Of a stretch of 64,000 bases of DNA, positions 20,470-31,879 are shown piece after piece. The position numbers and the translations under genes are program-made. The notes below the pieces were generated by a model. That model had not been told where the DNA came from and searched no databases. It saw only the letters and a list, made by a program, of their open reading frames with translations. Each line of letters begins with the position of its first letter. Positions within the stretch are counted from its first letter, which is position 1. The stretch covers positions 185,288,746 through 185,352,745 of the forward strand of contig CM073590.1 in the NCBI GenBank assembly GCA_037074705.1, written 5' to 3'. This DNA is from Zhengitettix transpicula. Lineage: Eukaryota; Arthropoda; Insecta; Orthoptera; Tetrigidae.

Positions 20470-20897
20470 TGTATTGTAATCGCCTACCCGCTCTCTCGGA
20501 TCATTATAATGGACGAATGCCGGCCCGGGCGTCACTGCATGTGCAGAAAAGATTTATTTTAAATTATACAAACGACAATCGTCTCATTAATTAACATTCG
20601 CGATCCACATCAGGGAGCCGATAAACAATTTGCCAGGACTCGTGAGTACTTGAGTCGAGCATGAGACTCCCAATAAACTGTATCTCAGGGGTCCTGGCTT
20701 TGATCAATTACGTAAGGAAGGATTCACTGAATGAAAACAATATATAAACATAAAATTCAGTTTAATGCACAAATTGGGGTTAATACAAATACTCGGCACG
20801 ACTCCTCAATCGCTAAATGTTGCCTTTTCATACACACTTATTCATAAACTTAAATCTAACAAGTCTCCGTAAATTTATTATTTTGGCCAAATTTATC
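20470..20897. repeat. Family S dispersed repeat, copy 1
   Basis: Starts TGTATTGTAAT. Shared blocks with 48303-48720 include gggcgtcactgcat, caatcgtct, cgcgatcca, atctcaggggtcctggcttt and gctcctcaatcgc-like text in the same order. Overall similarity is moderate and there is no ORF. The TG start hints at a solo LTR, which is unproven. Confidence 0.7.
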
Positions 20898-20949
20898 AAA
20901 CTTAATATGATCAAAGATTGAAGCCTTTCCCGGTGCAGTTGTTCAATTT

Positions 20950-21088
20950 ATTGTTCTCGGAGTTCAACCGGGTTTTGCATAATTGTAGAACCCAACGTTC
21001 TTCGCCTAGAAGATGACGACAGAGCTTTTAGTCGTCGAAACGTTGCGTTCTACAATTATGCAAAACCCGGTTGAACTCCGAGAACAAT
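20950..21088. repeat. Hairpin element: 50-bp inverted repeat around a CTAGAAGA...GTCGTCGAAACG core
   Basis: The left arm 20950-21000 (attgttctcggagttcaacc...) and the right arm 21038-21088 are near-perfect inverted copies. The 37-base loop contains gacgac / gtcgtc, a small stem flanked by CTAGAAGA and GAAACG. The arm motif GTTCTCGGAgTTCaACCGGG matches the arms of the element at 60904-61007. A 12-bp direct repeat (AAACTTAATATG) lies at 20898-20909 and 21094-21105, which looks like a target-site duplication. Confidence 0.85.
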
Positions 21089-21116
21089 ATATTAAACTTA
21101 ATATGTCCTTTAAGAA

Positions 21117-21895
21117 CACAGCCGGTCATTGGACCCACAACTCTTAATTCGCACTACTTTCGCACGATGCAGGGAAAGGGAGGGAAGTTTGCTAACTGTG
21201 CTGCGACGCGTTGTTTTCCGATGACGTTCAGGTTCAGGTTCAGGTTCAGGTGCCTGTCCGGTCGGCTGACCAAATCCTCGCACGCCGAGAAGCGGCTAAA
21301 ACACATAGACGCGACGGCCTACACGTGCTCCGCAATTCACGAATCTCTCCTCCAAGAACCTCCTCATCTGGCTCTCCTACGCGTCCGTCCCTTACAATTC
21401 ACCAAGAACCGACGACGCCCGCTTTCCTGCCTTCCAGGACGCGAGTCGTCTCCACCACACTACTCCGGTCAAAGACGCCGACGAGCCGAACTGTCCCATC
21501 ACAAAAAAATCTTAAGAATTATGAAAAAAATGAAGATTAGTGGGCCAATTTGTCCGATTGAAAGATATGAGTCTTGTTTATTTGATATGTAGGAATTTAC
21601 AAAAAGTAAAGTAGAGCAGTTGGAAACTACTGTTGAGAGATGGTGCTTTTTCTTTAAGCAAAAGCATTGCTAATACCAACATTCGTTATCGGGAAGACAG
21701 ATGGGATATGTTATAAACCTCCTGGCCCACCACCGCTTCTCCTTCGCCGTCCAGGACCCGACTTTTACTATAACCGCCACAGTTATGTCCAGCCACGGTC
21801 ACCTTTGTCCTACGGTCAGAAAATGACCTGACAAGGCGTCCCTCGCGAACCCACTTCCTGTCGCCGTAAACTTGGTCCCAATGACCGGCCGTGTG
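21117..21895. mobile_element. Candidate DNA transposon with about 22-bp terminal inverted repeats
   Basis: The left end is cacagccggtcattggaccc and the right end, reverse-complemented, is cacacggccggtcattggga. The interior is unusually GC-rich, with a GTTCAG tandem at 21226-21251 and overlapping ORFs without recognised similarity. A similar end (aatgaccggtgtg) occurs at 49172-49185. No target duplication could be settled. Confidence 0.5.
21226..21251. repeat. GTTCAG hexamer tandem, 4.3 units
   Basis: Four exact GTTCAG units plus GT. It differs from the insect telomere unit TTAGG. Confidence 0.95.
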
Positions 21896-22329
21896 AAAAT
21901 TTTTATCTCCAACATTCCCACGCAAAGACAACTAGTATTAATGTTTAAAATCACTTATTACAGTATATTACTCAACATTAATGAAAGTTTTAAAAATATT
22001 ATATACATTGAAATCGTAACACTGAAACCGCAATTTCACATTTCGAATTTTCGACTCATACTCGTAATCAGAAACTGCATAAATCGTATTATACAAACAC
22101 TTGTATTAATTTATTAACTTTTTGTAATTTCGACCGAAGGAATTGGAAAATATGTTTCAGTCGAAACATATTTTTATCGAAAAACTGAATATTTACTGCG
22201 ATAAACATGGAAATAAATTAGATTTTTAGAATAGCGGCGTTAGAAAATTGAAAGACGAAGGTAATCGAAATATTATGTAACTGAACATTACCAGTGTAAT
22301 TCAAAAACCTCTACAAATCATTTCCCATT

Positions 22330-23110
22330 AAATCAGGACTCCGCCAAGGCAGCATCTTCGTCCCCAACACCCTTCCATAAAAACCTTACTGTTTGCCGAT
22401 GACATAGGCTTAATCCTACAAACTCATTCCTTCAACTCGGGCTCCTGAACATTCCAAATAGCCCTAAACGACATCGACAGATGGACCAAAATGTGGACAA
22501 TCTGTGCAAACCCTACAAATCTTCTATTATTCCCTTTACACCAAAAAGTAAACAAACCCTAAATCATTCCATTCCTCCTTCATCAATTATACAAAAATCC
22601 CTATTCAACAATCTACTACATATCTCGGCCTTGACGCAAAATTATCCTGGAAAACCCATATAAATCACCTATCAACAGAAATAAAATTAAAATTAAAATA
22701 AGTATATCCACTCCTCAATAGAAAATCAACACTATCATTCATTACCAAAAGACTCCTCCATTTATCCATAGTCCGCCCCATATTGTCATACTCCTGTGCC
22801 ATACGGGGAAAGCACAGCACGTTATGATTAAAATAAAATTCAAATAAAACAAAATAAAATCTTCAAAACTATATCCAACTCCCCCTGGTATCTCAATAAC
22901 TCAATAATCCACAAAGACTTCCTCATCCCAAAACGCACCACCGCGAAACCGCAGGCTCAAACGAAAATATCCTATGGACTTTATCATCCGCAAAGCCATT
23001 CTGGCATTCCATAATCATACGAACCCTGTTAATAGCTGGAACCTCACTCAAACAAGCATATATGCTTAATGTTAAACTACCACATTTCATCCCATTACAC
23101 TCATCCTCCC
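22330..23110 (+). mobile_element. Jockey-like LINE reverse transcriptase C-terminal relic
   Basis: The plus strand in broken frames shows SGLRQGS, LFADDIGLILQTHS (catalytic FADD), ALNDIDRWTKMWTICANPTK, LGLDAKLSWKTHINHLS, PLLNRKSTLSFITKRLLHLS, IVRPILSYSCAI and RRLKRKYP. The order and wording are those of Jockey-clade LINE reverse transcriptases. Stops and frameshifts show it is dead. A minus-strand relative lies at 31880-32310. Confidence 0.85.
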
Positions 23111-24310
23111 AAACTTATAATGAAAAAAATTTAAGTCTCATTGTATCGCAAGTCTCCATGTTAAATATTTACAATGTAAATACTGTGTGTTCTTCTAGTT
23201 CTCAGTCGCGCAGTACGACGATCAAATAACAAGACAAACATTATAAAACTATAAATTACTGCAGAAGATTGATCAGATGGAGATAGAAACTTCGAGCGTA
23301 TCAAGAATACTGGCCTGTTCTTCTGACTTCCTCACTATTCAGCCACCAGTACAACATAAACGTTAAACCGGATACATTGGAAGTGTTGCCTGGATGGGAA
23401 ACATATCGAGAACATGGAACCGGTTAATTTTTGAAACTACAAACACAGACATGGTATAGTGCTGCTTGCCATCGGAGATGCAAATTATTATTTTTTATTT
23501 CGGTATGAATAGTAGTGTGCCAGATGGAGGTGTTCTTCAGAATAAAAGAATTTACTCAGCATTCACAGAGTAAAATAAGTTGCAAATAGGTTATGTAAAC
23601 TGCCATATGTTTTCGTTACAGACGATGCTTTTCTTTTGAGGACTGATAGGTTAAAACCGTTAAAACAGAGTGATTTAAATTGTAGGAAAAAAATTCAACT
23701 ACCGATACTCTAGATCACGATTAATTATCGAGAAAGTATTTAGGATTCCGACAGCACGCTTTATAATTTCTTCAGACTGCTATCAATTTAGAATTACAGC
23801 ATACTGATAAAATAGTAATATGAGAATATGTTTTTATTTTTCATTAACCACTCTTTACACTGCATATAACGTTACATCTTTCGCGTTTTTCTCTTGTGGA
23901 TAAGGCAAAAAGCAGCCAAAGTGAGCGCGGTCGTCGTCGTCCGAGCTCGACATAGCCCAAGACACTTGTGCAAGCATACTTGTAATCGTGTAGCGTCGAA
24001 GGGAAATTTACCGTGGTTGTACAAGTATGTCTGTGAAGTTAGCAGTTACGTGTTTAGGCGACTTCAGGCTGGTCTCACAGTGGAGACTACGTACGACTAC
24101 ATAATACGAAAAAACTTTTGTCGACTGGATCCTACAACTGAAGAGCAACAAACTGGAGCAAACTAGTCGGAGACATTTGTCTCTCACACTAGTTGCTATT
24201 GCTATGAATTTTGATTCAGTTTTTGCGAATTCGAATATTCTGAAAAAATGATTGGGTTGATTTACCTGGATGAATGTAGCAGTTTAAAATTATTAAGTAA
24301 AATGTAAAAT
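23111..24310. other. Unassigned intronic sequence
   Basis: No gene was recognised. A plus-strand ORF at 23894-24166 (90 codons, ending TTEEQQTGAN) is unassigned. It has basic and aromatic residues but no motif I can name. Confidence 0.4.
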
Positions 24311-24311
24311 A

Positions 24312-24350
24312 TTCAACGAAACCTGGGAAGCGAACCCGGGTGCACTGCTG
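24312..24350 (-). mobile_element. Possible SINE/tRNA-like B-box fragment
   Basis: The reverse complement reads cacccgggttcgcttcccagg, with GGTTCGCTTCC matching the polymerase III B box at nearly every position. No A box or cloverleaf was found. Confidence 0.35.
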
Positions 24351-24355
24351 TAAAT

Positions 24356-24480
24356 TTGTTAATGAGGAGAAGACGACGATCGACAAGAACGAAATGGGCT
24401 AACCAGATATTTCTAAAGAGAGAAGAGCATAGCGAGTTTTACCATTTAATAGATAATTTGAAGCAAGATACCAAGAAACT
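24356..24480 (+). pseudogene. PIF/Harbinger transposase N-terminal fragment
   Basis: The frame reads RRRRRSTRTKWANQIFLKRE then EHSEFYHLIDNLKQDTKKL. The spaced pattern Trp-x(3)-Ile-Phe-Leu-x-Arg...Glu-Phe-x-x-Leu-(I/V)-x-x-Leu resembles the start of PIF/Harbinger transposases (RRxWVRPIxxxRxxxGExxxLxxxL). The frame ends exactly where the MITE at 24485 is inserted. The catalytic domain is not seen. Confidence 0.55.
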
Positions 24481-24766
24481 GTTAGGTCCCTTTCACACGG
24501 CGATTCCGTGTCTGCGAGTCACGCCTCCTTTATACGTCGGCAGTACAAAAAGTAAGACCACAGTCGCCTCCTCTTCCCACTCACCAAACTCTCACGCGCA
24601 ATCTTCAATGATTTAATTTTTTACATTATTTTATAAGTTTTAATATATCCGCGAACAGAGTAATACAAAACAATGGAGATATTTACAGATAATTCAGAAT
24701 AACATACATATTTAATATACTGCTATTTAAATCTCATTAATTTTTTCATTTATATTGTTTAAATAT

Positions 24767-24860
24767 TTAACCCTCCGTTAGTCGCGCTAGGTCCAGGTGA
24801 CCGATGCAATATAATTTCTTTGGTATCTCCCGAGCCAGGTCAGATGCAGGGATGAACTTT
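24767..24860. mobile_element. Solitary piggyBac-like terminus
   Basis: TTAA is followed by CCCTCCGTTAGTCGCGCTAG and gtccaggtgacc. A TTAA target, ends starting CCC and a GGTC/GACC motif a short way in are typical of insect piggyBac-like ends. No matching opposite end was found. Confidence 0.4.
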
Positions 24861-25289
24861 TATGACATCTCAAGAGGAATGTTTACAATAATCTGCCAAG
24901 GCCACTCTTCAAAAGCAACCGTAGTTTCGCGGAAAATGACGTTTCATTAACCCCAATAGTACGGTGTGATAATGTACTTTATTTTCGTAAAAATAATCGA
25001 TGATTAATCAGTTTTAGAATCAAATTATCACTTTTAATACTTTAATTTTTGTCATAATTGGATATTATTTGTGGTTTCTTTATCTAATTATTATATTTTA
25101 AAACAGCCGTATTATATTTTCATTTCGAGGAGTTGCTTGTATAACTTTCAAAAAAATAGATCCAAGCATAATCACGTTCGAAGGACGAATATCCAATATA
25201 TATATTTTTATTTATTTTAACCAATGTCAACATTACTAACACACTGACATTATCGGAAATATTTATAGAAATTGAGAATAAAGAATTTT

Positions 25290-25552
25290 GATGAAAAAAT
25301 TAAAAAACATTTATTAGTCCTTAAATAAAATAATGTCAAATAGGGGCTTTCGGCTTTTTCCTAAACCATATTCATCTGTTATTTTTATAAAAAAATTATA
25401 CGTGAGACGAATGCCACGCACTAAGGAAAGATATGTTTCCAATACTTTGTAATTTTCTATATAAATCACAGATGAATATGACTTAAGAAAATCCGAAAGC
25501 TACTGTTCGACATTATTTTATTTGAGGACTAAAAGGTTTTTTAATTTATCAC
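25290..25552. repeat. Foldback MITE with about 90-bp inverted repeats
   Basis: The left arm (...taaataaaataatgtcaaat, ctttcggctttttcc, atattcatctgt) is mirrored on the right (acagatgaatat, aaaatccgaaag, cgacattattttattt). The middle is about 80 bases. There is no ORF. It is nested within the Harbinger-type MITE. Confidence 0.8.
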
Positions 25553-25850
25553 GGAAATATTTATATATTTTTTATACATATTTATAAAATTATCTTATAA
25601 ATAAAATAAAAAATATATAAAACAATAGAAGAAGAAAGAACAACAAGCAGGAAAATACCCAATATGAGCGTAGAACGGGAGCGAGACTGATACACAGACT
25701 CGCAGTGTGAACGAGCCAATTGCCCTCAATGGTCCGTCAGCCGTCTCCAGACTCATTTCGTGAATCGCAGACGTATCGACGACGGGACTCCGGTTTGAAT
25801 GCTTCAGACGTGACTCGCAGACGCAGAATCGCCGTGTGAAAGGGGCCTTA

Positions 25851-26518
25851 TGGATCCGTACACATGACACTATTCGAACCGCGCGGCTTGAAGTATTTCT
25901 TAAGCATTCGCCTATGAGCATGCGTTTGCCCTGTCTTTTCTCAGATGAGTACGTCTGAGCATGTGGCAGCGTTCAAGCTCGTCCCGATCCGAAAGTTGTT
26001 GGTACATCAAGTGAGCATGTGCTCAGATCGCTCTCAATGTGGACGGAGTTTGTCAACTAGGATATGGCTTTTCGAAATGTATCTTTTCGCTCGAATGTGT
26101 AGCTTGACTCTATTCAATATTAATTCAAAATCCTCATGTGACATTCTCGTAAATTTTTTGAAATGACCATACGTATCATATCGAGTTGTCTTTAACATTT
26201 GTTCATTGCACCTCTCTGTAGGCCTATATTTATCTTTCTTTCGTTTTCAAGGATTGTAATAAATAAATAAATATATATAAGAAGAACTGGCGATGCTTAG
26301 TTTTCGGTTCACCATTGTAGCCTGGGTGCAGGCCAGGATGTTCACCAGGGATGAACCGAGTTCGGTCATCACATGGTGGCTCATTGCTCATGCGGATTGA
26401 TAGAGGTAGATCGTACGCCGGCCTATGCTCTTGCTTAAGTGAATACGCGGCTTTCGGCTCAACAACCTGAACGGACGTCGGGCCATGGCGTGACACGGAA
26501 GTGGCACTGGTGGGACGT
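25851..26518. other. Unassigned, with a repeat block shared with 27.4 kb
   Basis: The stretch acacatgacactattcgaac (25860-) resembles acacatggtactattcgtgt at 27424. They may be two ends of related elements in the same orientation. Otherwise nothing is recognised. Confidence 0.35.
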
Positions 26519-26740
26519 GTTCAACGCACACACAAGGGATGGCAAAACGTCTTTTGCGACTTTTAAGAAATGTTAGCAGACGATGAAGATTACGATGTAG
26601 ACCTGCTTTATTTAGGAAAAATACAACGTCAAAGGAGCTTCTGGATGCATCCTTTGTGGTTGATAAAAGTGCCAATTAGTGGCATATTTAACGTCATGAG
26701 AGAACTCGACATATATCCTGAACGTTTTTGAGCACTCCTA
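26519..26740 (+). pseudogene. PIF/Harbinger transposase N-terminal fragment 2
   Basis: The plus frame shows LADDEDYDVDLLYLGKIQRQ, then RSFWMHPLWL and GIFNVMRELDIYPERF before stops. Acidic residues, then Arg-x-x-(F/W)-W-(M/V)-H-P-(L/I), then a Leu-rich helix with RELxxxPERF, is the N-terminal pattern of Harbinger transposases. The catalytic part is not preserved downstream. Confidence 0.6.
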
Positions 26741-28057
26741 TTACAATAACCACTCCTGACTACAACCGTCGCGTAGTTATCTATGCACAAATTCAAAACT
26801 GCACATTCCTAAAGAAGTCGTAAATATTGTATTTAGGAAATAAATTTTTTGACTATGTGCTGGAAATGTCAATAAAAATATAATATCAAGACAAAATAAG
26901 AACTAAATTTTACATGAAATTAGCACAAGAAATAAATCTTTGCATAATAAACGTTATATCAACCACTTACACAATAATCTTGTTCTCACAAAGAAATTTA
27001 TCAATAATCCGTATATAATTTTCACATGAAGTGCCAAAATTGTGGACGAAACGTTGTGTGAACAGATTTTTGATTTAATTAGTTAATAATTTTTTCTGAT
27101 ATATTGGAAGAATTGTTTATTTGCTTATAAAATGAAAATATTCAGATTATTGTAGACGAAATAATCACTTCTATTAATTGTGAAAAATATCTGACAATCA
27201 CAATAATATAAATAAGCAAACACACAACACTATGCCAGGAAATTATGTTATTAATAAATCATTAAATAAACGACGTTTAACCGCCCGAGACGGGAATGAG
27301 GCGGGCGGTAGCAGCAGTGCGCCCTCTATATGTCTGCATTATTCCACTGTCACATAGGAAAGGCAAAAATCTGACACGTCCGCGCCATGTGTCGGCCCAA
27401 CGTCAGTGTGTATTATACCTTACACATGGTACTATTCGTGTCGCGCGTTTTACTTGAAACTACACATCTCTCGCATTCTATGATCACATTCACATCGATT
27501 TGTTAAACGAAAAAAGGCCAGCTATATTGTGTGGGCTTTTAACTTATATCTATATTGTTCTGACTTAAAGTATAATATATAATTAACAGCCAAATGAAAC
27601 ATAAATAAATAAATTACATAACGTGTCATTTAATATAAAAGCATAATTTACTGAATGATAATTGAAAAATCAATTGGAGTAGACTGGAGTAGTACGCAAA
27701 TTGCCGCAAACACACGGTGAAGATGTTTGAAGAGAATAGTTCCCAATTCATGTCCGGTCAATTACGTCAGGTCCATCCATCAATGGGAACATTTTCGCTT
27801 CGCGTTTATGTTGGCGAGGGGATCTGTGTGTGACGTAAACAACTTGGCTCTGTATTCGCTGGAAAACAGACTTACGCACATGACAGACGTCAGAGGAAGC
27901 AACAAATTTTGCTCGCTCAAAAACAGAGACTCGCTGCAGGCGAGTTGCTGGACAAGTCCACTTCAATTTTAATTATCAGTACAATATAAATTAACTATAT
28001 AGATAGAAATATTTGGGATATATAGTACGTAAATATTTTATATATATATTTAAATAA
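26741..28057. other. Unassigned intronic sequence
   Basis: Contains a degraded hairpin-core motif at 27026-27060 and GC-richer patches at 27280-27450 and 27720-27950. No gene was recognised. Confidence 0.4.
27026..27060 (+). repeat. Decayed hammerhead-like hairpin motif
   Basis: catgaagtgccaaaattgtg followed by gacgaaacgttgtg. The GAAACGTTGTG string is identical to the one at 60959-60969 and the upstream half looks like a mutated CTGAAGA. Confidence 0.35.
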
Positions 28058-28510
28058 CAGGCTACATGAGGGTAACCCACGTGGTGGCATAGGAAGGGAT
28101 TTGAGAGGGGAGATGCGGAAGGTTAGATGAAACCAAGGGTTAACTAGGGCCCCCGGGCTGTAGTTTAAAGATCCTACCCGGCATTTTCTTCAATATGATG
28201 CAGGACAAACCCTAGAAAACCTGCATCAGGTAGGTCGGGCAGTAGGTACTTGTCCCACGCCCTTCCCACGGCGGGAGGTGGGTTTGCTGTGGAGACTCAG
28301 CATTCCCTTCTCCGTGCCTCGGCCAGTGTAGGAGGCAGCTGGCCGACTATTCCAATGGGAATAGCAGACAACTCTTACACTATGGCGCAGGTCTGCGACC
28401 CCGAAACATACAGCCTCGGCTTGTGGAAACCTTAGTCCAAAAAACAAGAGAGAAGAGAAGGCATCCCCAAAAGTAGCCTCCTCCAGAGCTCTCCGGGAAT
28501 AGTACGTAAA
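28058..28510 (-). repeat. Family R dispersed repeat, copy B
   Basis: The reverse complement of the copy A block order, from ggctacatgagggtaaccca to cctccagagctctccgggaa. It has an internal deletion (aactcccctttaat missing after ggtggc). Confidence 0.85.
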
Positions 28511-31500
28511 TCTGAACGATGGGACACCTCGACTGCCCAGTAGCAATTCAGACTGCGAGAAACGTGCCGCCAAGAGAACGTCCATACGAAATAGCTGAAT
28601 CAAAGGAAATGCTGGTAAAAGTCAGATTCACTTATGGCAAATTGGCGAAAAGTTGCTAAAGATAAACACAACGGACAATACATTAGAGGAAAAACATTTT
28701 CAAATTTTATTTAAGTGAAAAATAGGCAGTTAAAAACTCGGGGAAAAAATCGGTCTTGAAAAATGTTGAAAGTTAAATGAAAGGATAAGACACTAAAAAA
28801 AAAATCGGAGTATTTTGTCAAGGAAATGATAGTTTCAATGGGGATATAGAATTGTAAAATAAATTGAATGTCGGTAGTAGTATTATGAAGTTAGAGGTAC
28901 GTTGAGGTTGAACAGGATGGATATCCGCATAAAACCATCTATGAGAGTTCTAACGGAATAATTAGGCTTTCCCAATAAAGTAATCAAACATACAGTTTTA
29001 TTAGTTCGTAAGGAGCAATGGCAGTAGACCCAGCAAGTAGTTATTCGGCAAATCATGAGCCGAGGTTCGAGGAGGTTTTTATAGTCTTTCTACGATTTTT
29101 GATTGTACAAGCTCTGTTCAGGCTGCGCTCTATAGAGTCGAACTGAGTTTTCTTTAACTGTTTGAAACAGATTTCCCTCCTTTTTCTATTGCTCCTGGAT
29201 TATTTCACACCCTAATATTTTTACAATAATTTTTAAACTTCAAACTTCCGCTCTTCTTTTTTGTACGTTGCTCTACAATTTCACCAACAACTCATCTCAG
29301 AGAATGCAAAATCCGAACAACTATCTAAATCCACACAAGTATCTTAACTATATTTCAATTGTTTTATTACAATAGTGGGGGACAGCCGGATAAGAAAAAA
29401 ATTATTTTGAATATATTTTAATAAGCAAGAGATGTGTTAAGTACTTTCTCAGAATTAAATTCGAAAAAGCAGACTTAAAAAATTCGAAGAAAAGTGCAGG
29501 GATTATTTGCAGGAAGAAATCTATAAAGCCCAAATGTGTCGTGGATGTAACGCAGGGACACAACTGCCGTCAGAGGCCCTCGCATTCACTTTGCGACTAA
29601 GCCAACATTTTTTGAGAAGGTCTAATTTGAATTTTTTTTCATTATTACATTCCGCAATAGAGAAATAAACATCGTATTCTAATCCAATTTAAAAATTATA
29701 ATCCATAAATTTAATTACAGTATGCCTCATAGTATTATGTGACGTAATATGTTATAAACGTCACACTAAGTTAGATATTAATTTCACTAATCATAAATAT
29801 TAATTACAATATTTCTTGAACACTAGGGAATTCGGGCAGCAGCTGTTATGAATTGAATTATATTCCAGTAATAATACCGGTTTCGTATATAGGTTATGCA
29901 CAGGAGAGTGTTTCTATACAATTCGTCACGACGATATCCAAACAATCATTAGTACTTCACATTGGAACATGTCCACTTCTAAACTATTAACCAACATATT
30001 TTTAATTTAATGTAAAAATGCTGGAATGTCGTGTGTGGAATAAAAAACTTCGCACCGACCTATTTGAATTATTATTCATTAGCCTAATGTAAGGAATAAT
30101 GGAGTGTATTTATTCGGTCAATTAATTGAGCTAATTAAAAGTATATTGTGAAAGTACATTTTTATATTTAGTTTAGTTAAATGTTTTATTTATTATAAAA
30201 TTGAATTTTTTATGAATATCGTATTTATCTGAGCAGAGAACGAGAAAGAAGACTCAAAAATCGATGTAGAATGGGGTTAGGAAAGAGAAATAATTCGATT
30301 AGCTGATCAGAGAATGATATAGGAAGAAATTAGCTAAAGCGAAAAAACAGGGCTAAGAGAAACGAACAGGTAACATAAACAAAGTTGAATAGAAAATATC
30401 AGTACTGGGGCTCACATGCCAGCAAACGTTGTCGAGCTTTATTTGTGACCAATGAACTTTAATGTACTTATTGCAATCCGACAAATTCGGCACTGGCGAA
30501 CAATTTCCACATTGTTGACAAAAGTGAATTTGTACAGATTTCAAAACGACCTTAAACTTTGAAAAATATATTACCTTCACAAAATACTAAAGCAAAAAGT
30601 TTTATTAAAAACAGAAGGCAAACGCGCTTCGTTCACCCGGGGGTTTGAGAGGGAAGTGAACAGGGGCGAAGCTTCCTATTTATCTTAATGGACAAACGAT
30701 TACTCTATTGTTAATATATTATAACAATTATGTTTGATTGTAACGGCCAAGAGTAACTAAATAATGATAATGCTTCGAATATACATTAAAGTAAGAGCTA
30801 ATTTACAGATTCTCCAGGAAGCGAATCTCCTATCTATATCTTTTCAAGATGAGGTCCACACACCAGGCGACACAATTAGGGGAAAACAGAAAAACCTACC
30901 TCAAGGAGAGCAGACGCACGTTTTCGACCACCGAATTATGAATTCCAAAACTTAAAAAACTAACGTATGGTTGACCGAGTTAACATATTTCCGGATGAGG
31001 AGATTGCCATATGACGGAAGTCTACCTGAATAACATTAAACGGGGCCGAGTTGGCGACTTACGGACGGAAAATACGATGACTGTTCCAAAGAACAGGTGA
31101 GGGAGAAGTGAATCAGAGTCTTTATTTAGATAGACCATGCAAAACACTTTAAGCTTCCAGGAACGATCTGAAATCCGCTTCAAATAGATTAGTAATCCGT
31201 TTCTTGTACTTCCTTCCGTTACCAGCACATCGTTAAACAAAGAACTTGCAAAGAGACGCACTTTTTAACTCAGTTGCGATAGTCTGGCAACTCACAATGC
31301 GTTTCTAATTCTGTAATTAGTTCCGATGAATTCACAGGAGCCTATTCTTGCAACCCCGGGGGGACTGGACGAAAACTTGTAGGAAATTCGGGCGGCTCTC
31401 GCGGGTAATTACACTCGGCTTCCCAGGAACTAGCTTTAATCACATAATGTAGGCGAAACAACTTATAATGTAACACGAACACTGTTTCGATCCGGAATTT

Positions 31501-31879
31501 AACAGATTTTTTATTATTATTTATTAAAATTAACTTTTAGTCCGGAGACTTTACAGTTGTGATAATAATATAATAAAAGTATTCACAATTGTAAATATTA
31601 AACAAATAAAAGGTATTTACAATTTGTAAATATTTCGCGTGTAAACTTGTGGTCTTGGATGTGACCCTTGTCATTCCAAGTTAGAGACGAGAGAAACCAA
31701 CTAACTTGTTTAACCAACATAATGTTAGCGATCGATCTGGTCATTGGGGAAATTTCATGTTTGAAAATCGTTAATGATGTTATGGGGGAAGATGGGAAGA
31801 ACGGATATTTAGGGAGTATGTAGTGCCAGTTGGTAGGAGGGGCTAGCGTTAGGTAATTCCGGAGTGATTTAGGGGGAGG
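28511..31879. other. Unassigned long-intron sequence
   Basis: AT-rich, with scattered short ORFs below 80 codons. No protein similarity, repeat ends or RNA gene was recognised. Confidence 0.5.

Larger units (their letters stand above)
24485..25847. mobile_element. PIF/Harbinger-type MITE with TTA target duplication
   Basis: Terminal inverted repeats of 39 bp (24485-24523 and 25809-25847) begin GGTCCCTTTCACACGGCGAT and GGCCCCTTTCACACGGCGAT and agree at 36 of 39 positions. TTA flanks both sides (24482-24484 and 25848-25850). A 3-bp TTA/TWA duplication with GG-starting ends is the Harbinger signature. The interior encodes no transposase and carries a nested foldback (25290-25552) and a piggyBac-like end (24771). 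Confidence 0.85.

Noticed and set aside
21226..21251. Interstitial telomere repeat
   Set aside because: The unit is GTTCAG, not the insect telomere unit TTAGG, and only four copies are present.
21071..21592. 173-codon plus-strand ORF as a gene
   Set aside because: It begins inside the hairpin arm flank and continues through an element end. Arg/Ser/Pro-rich content follows from base composition, and another frame is also open.
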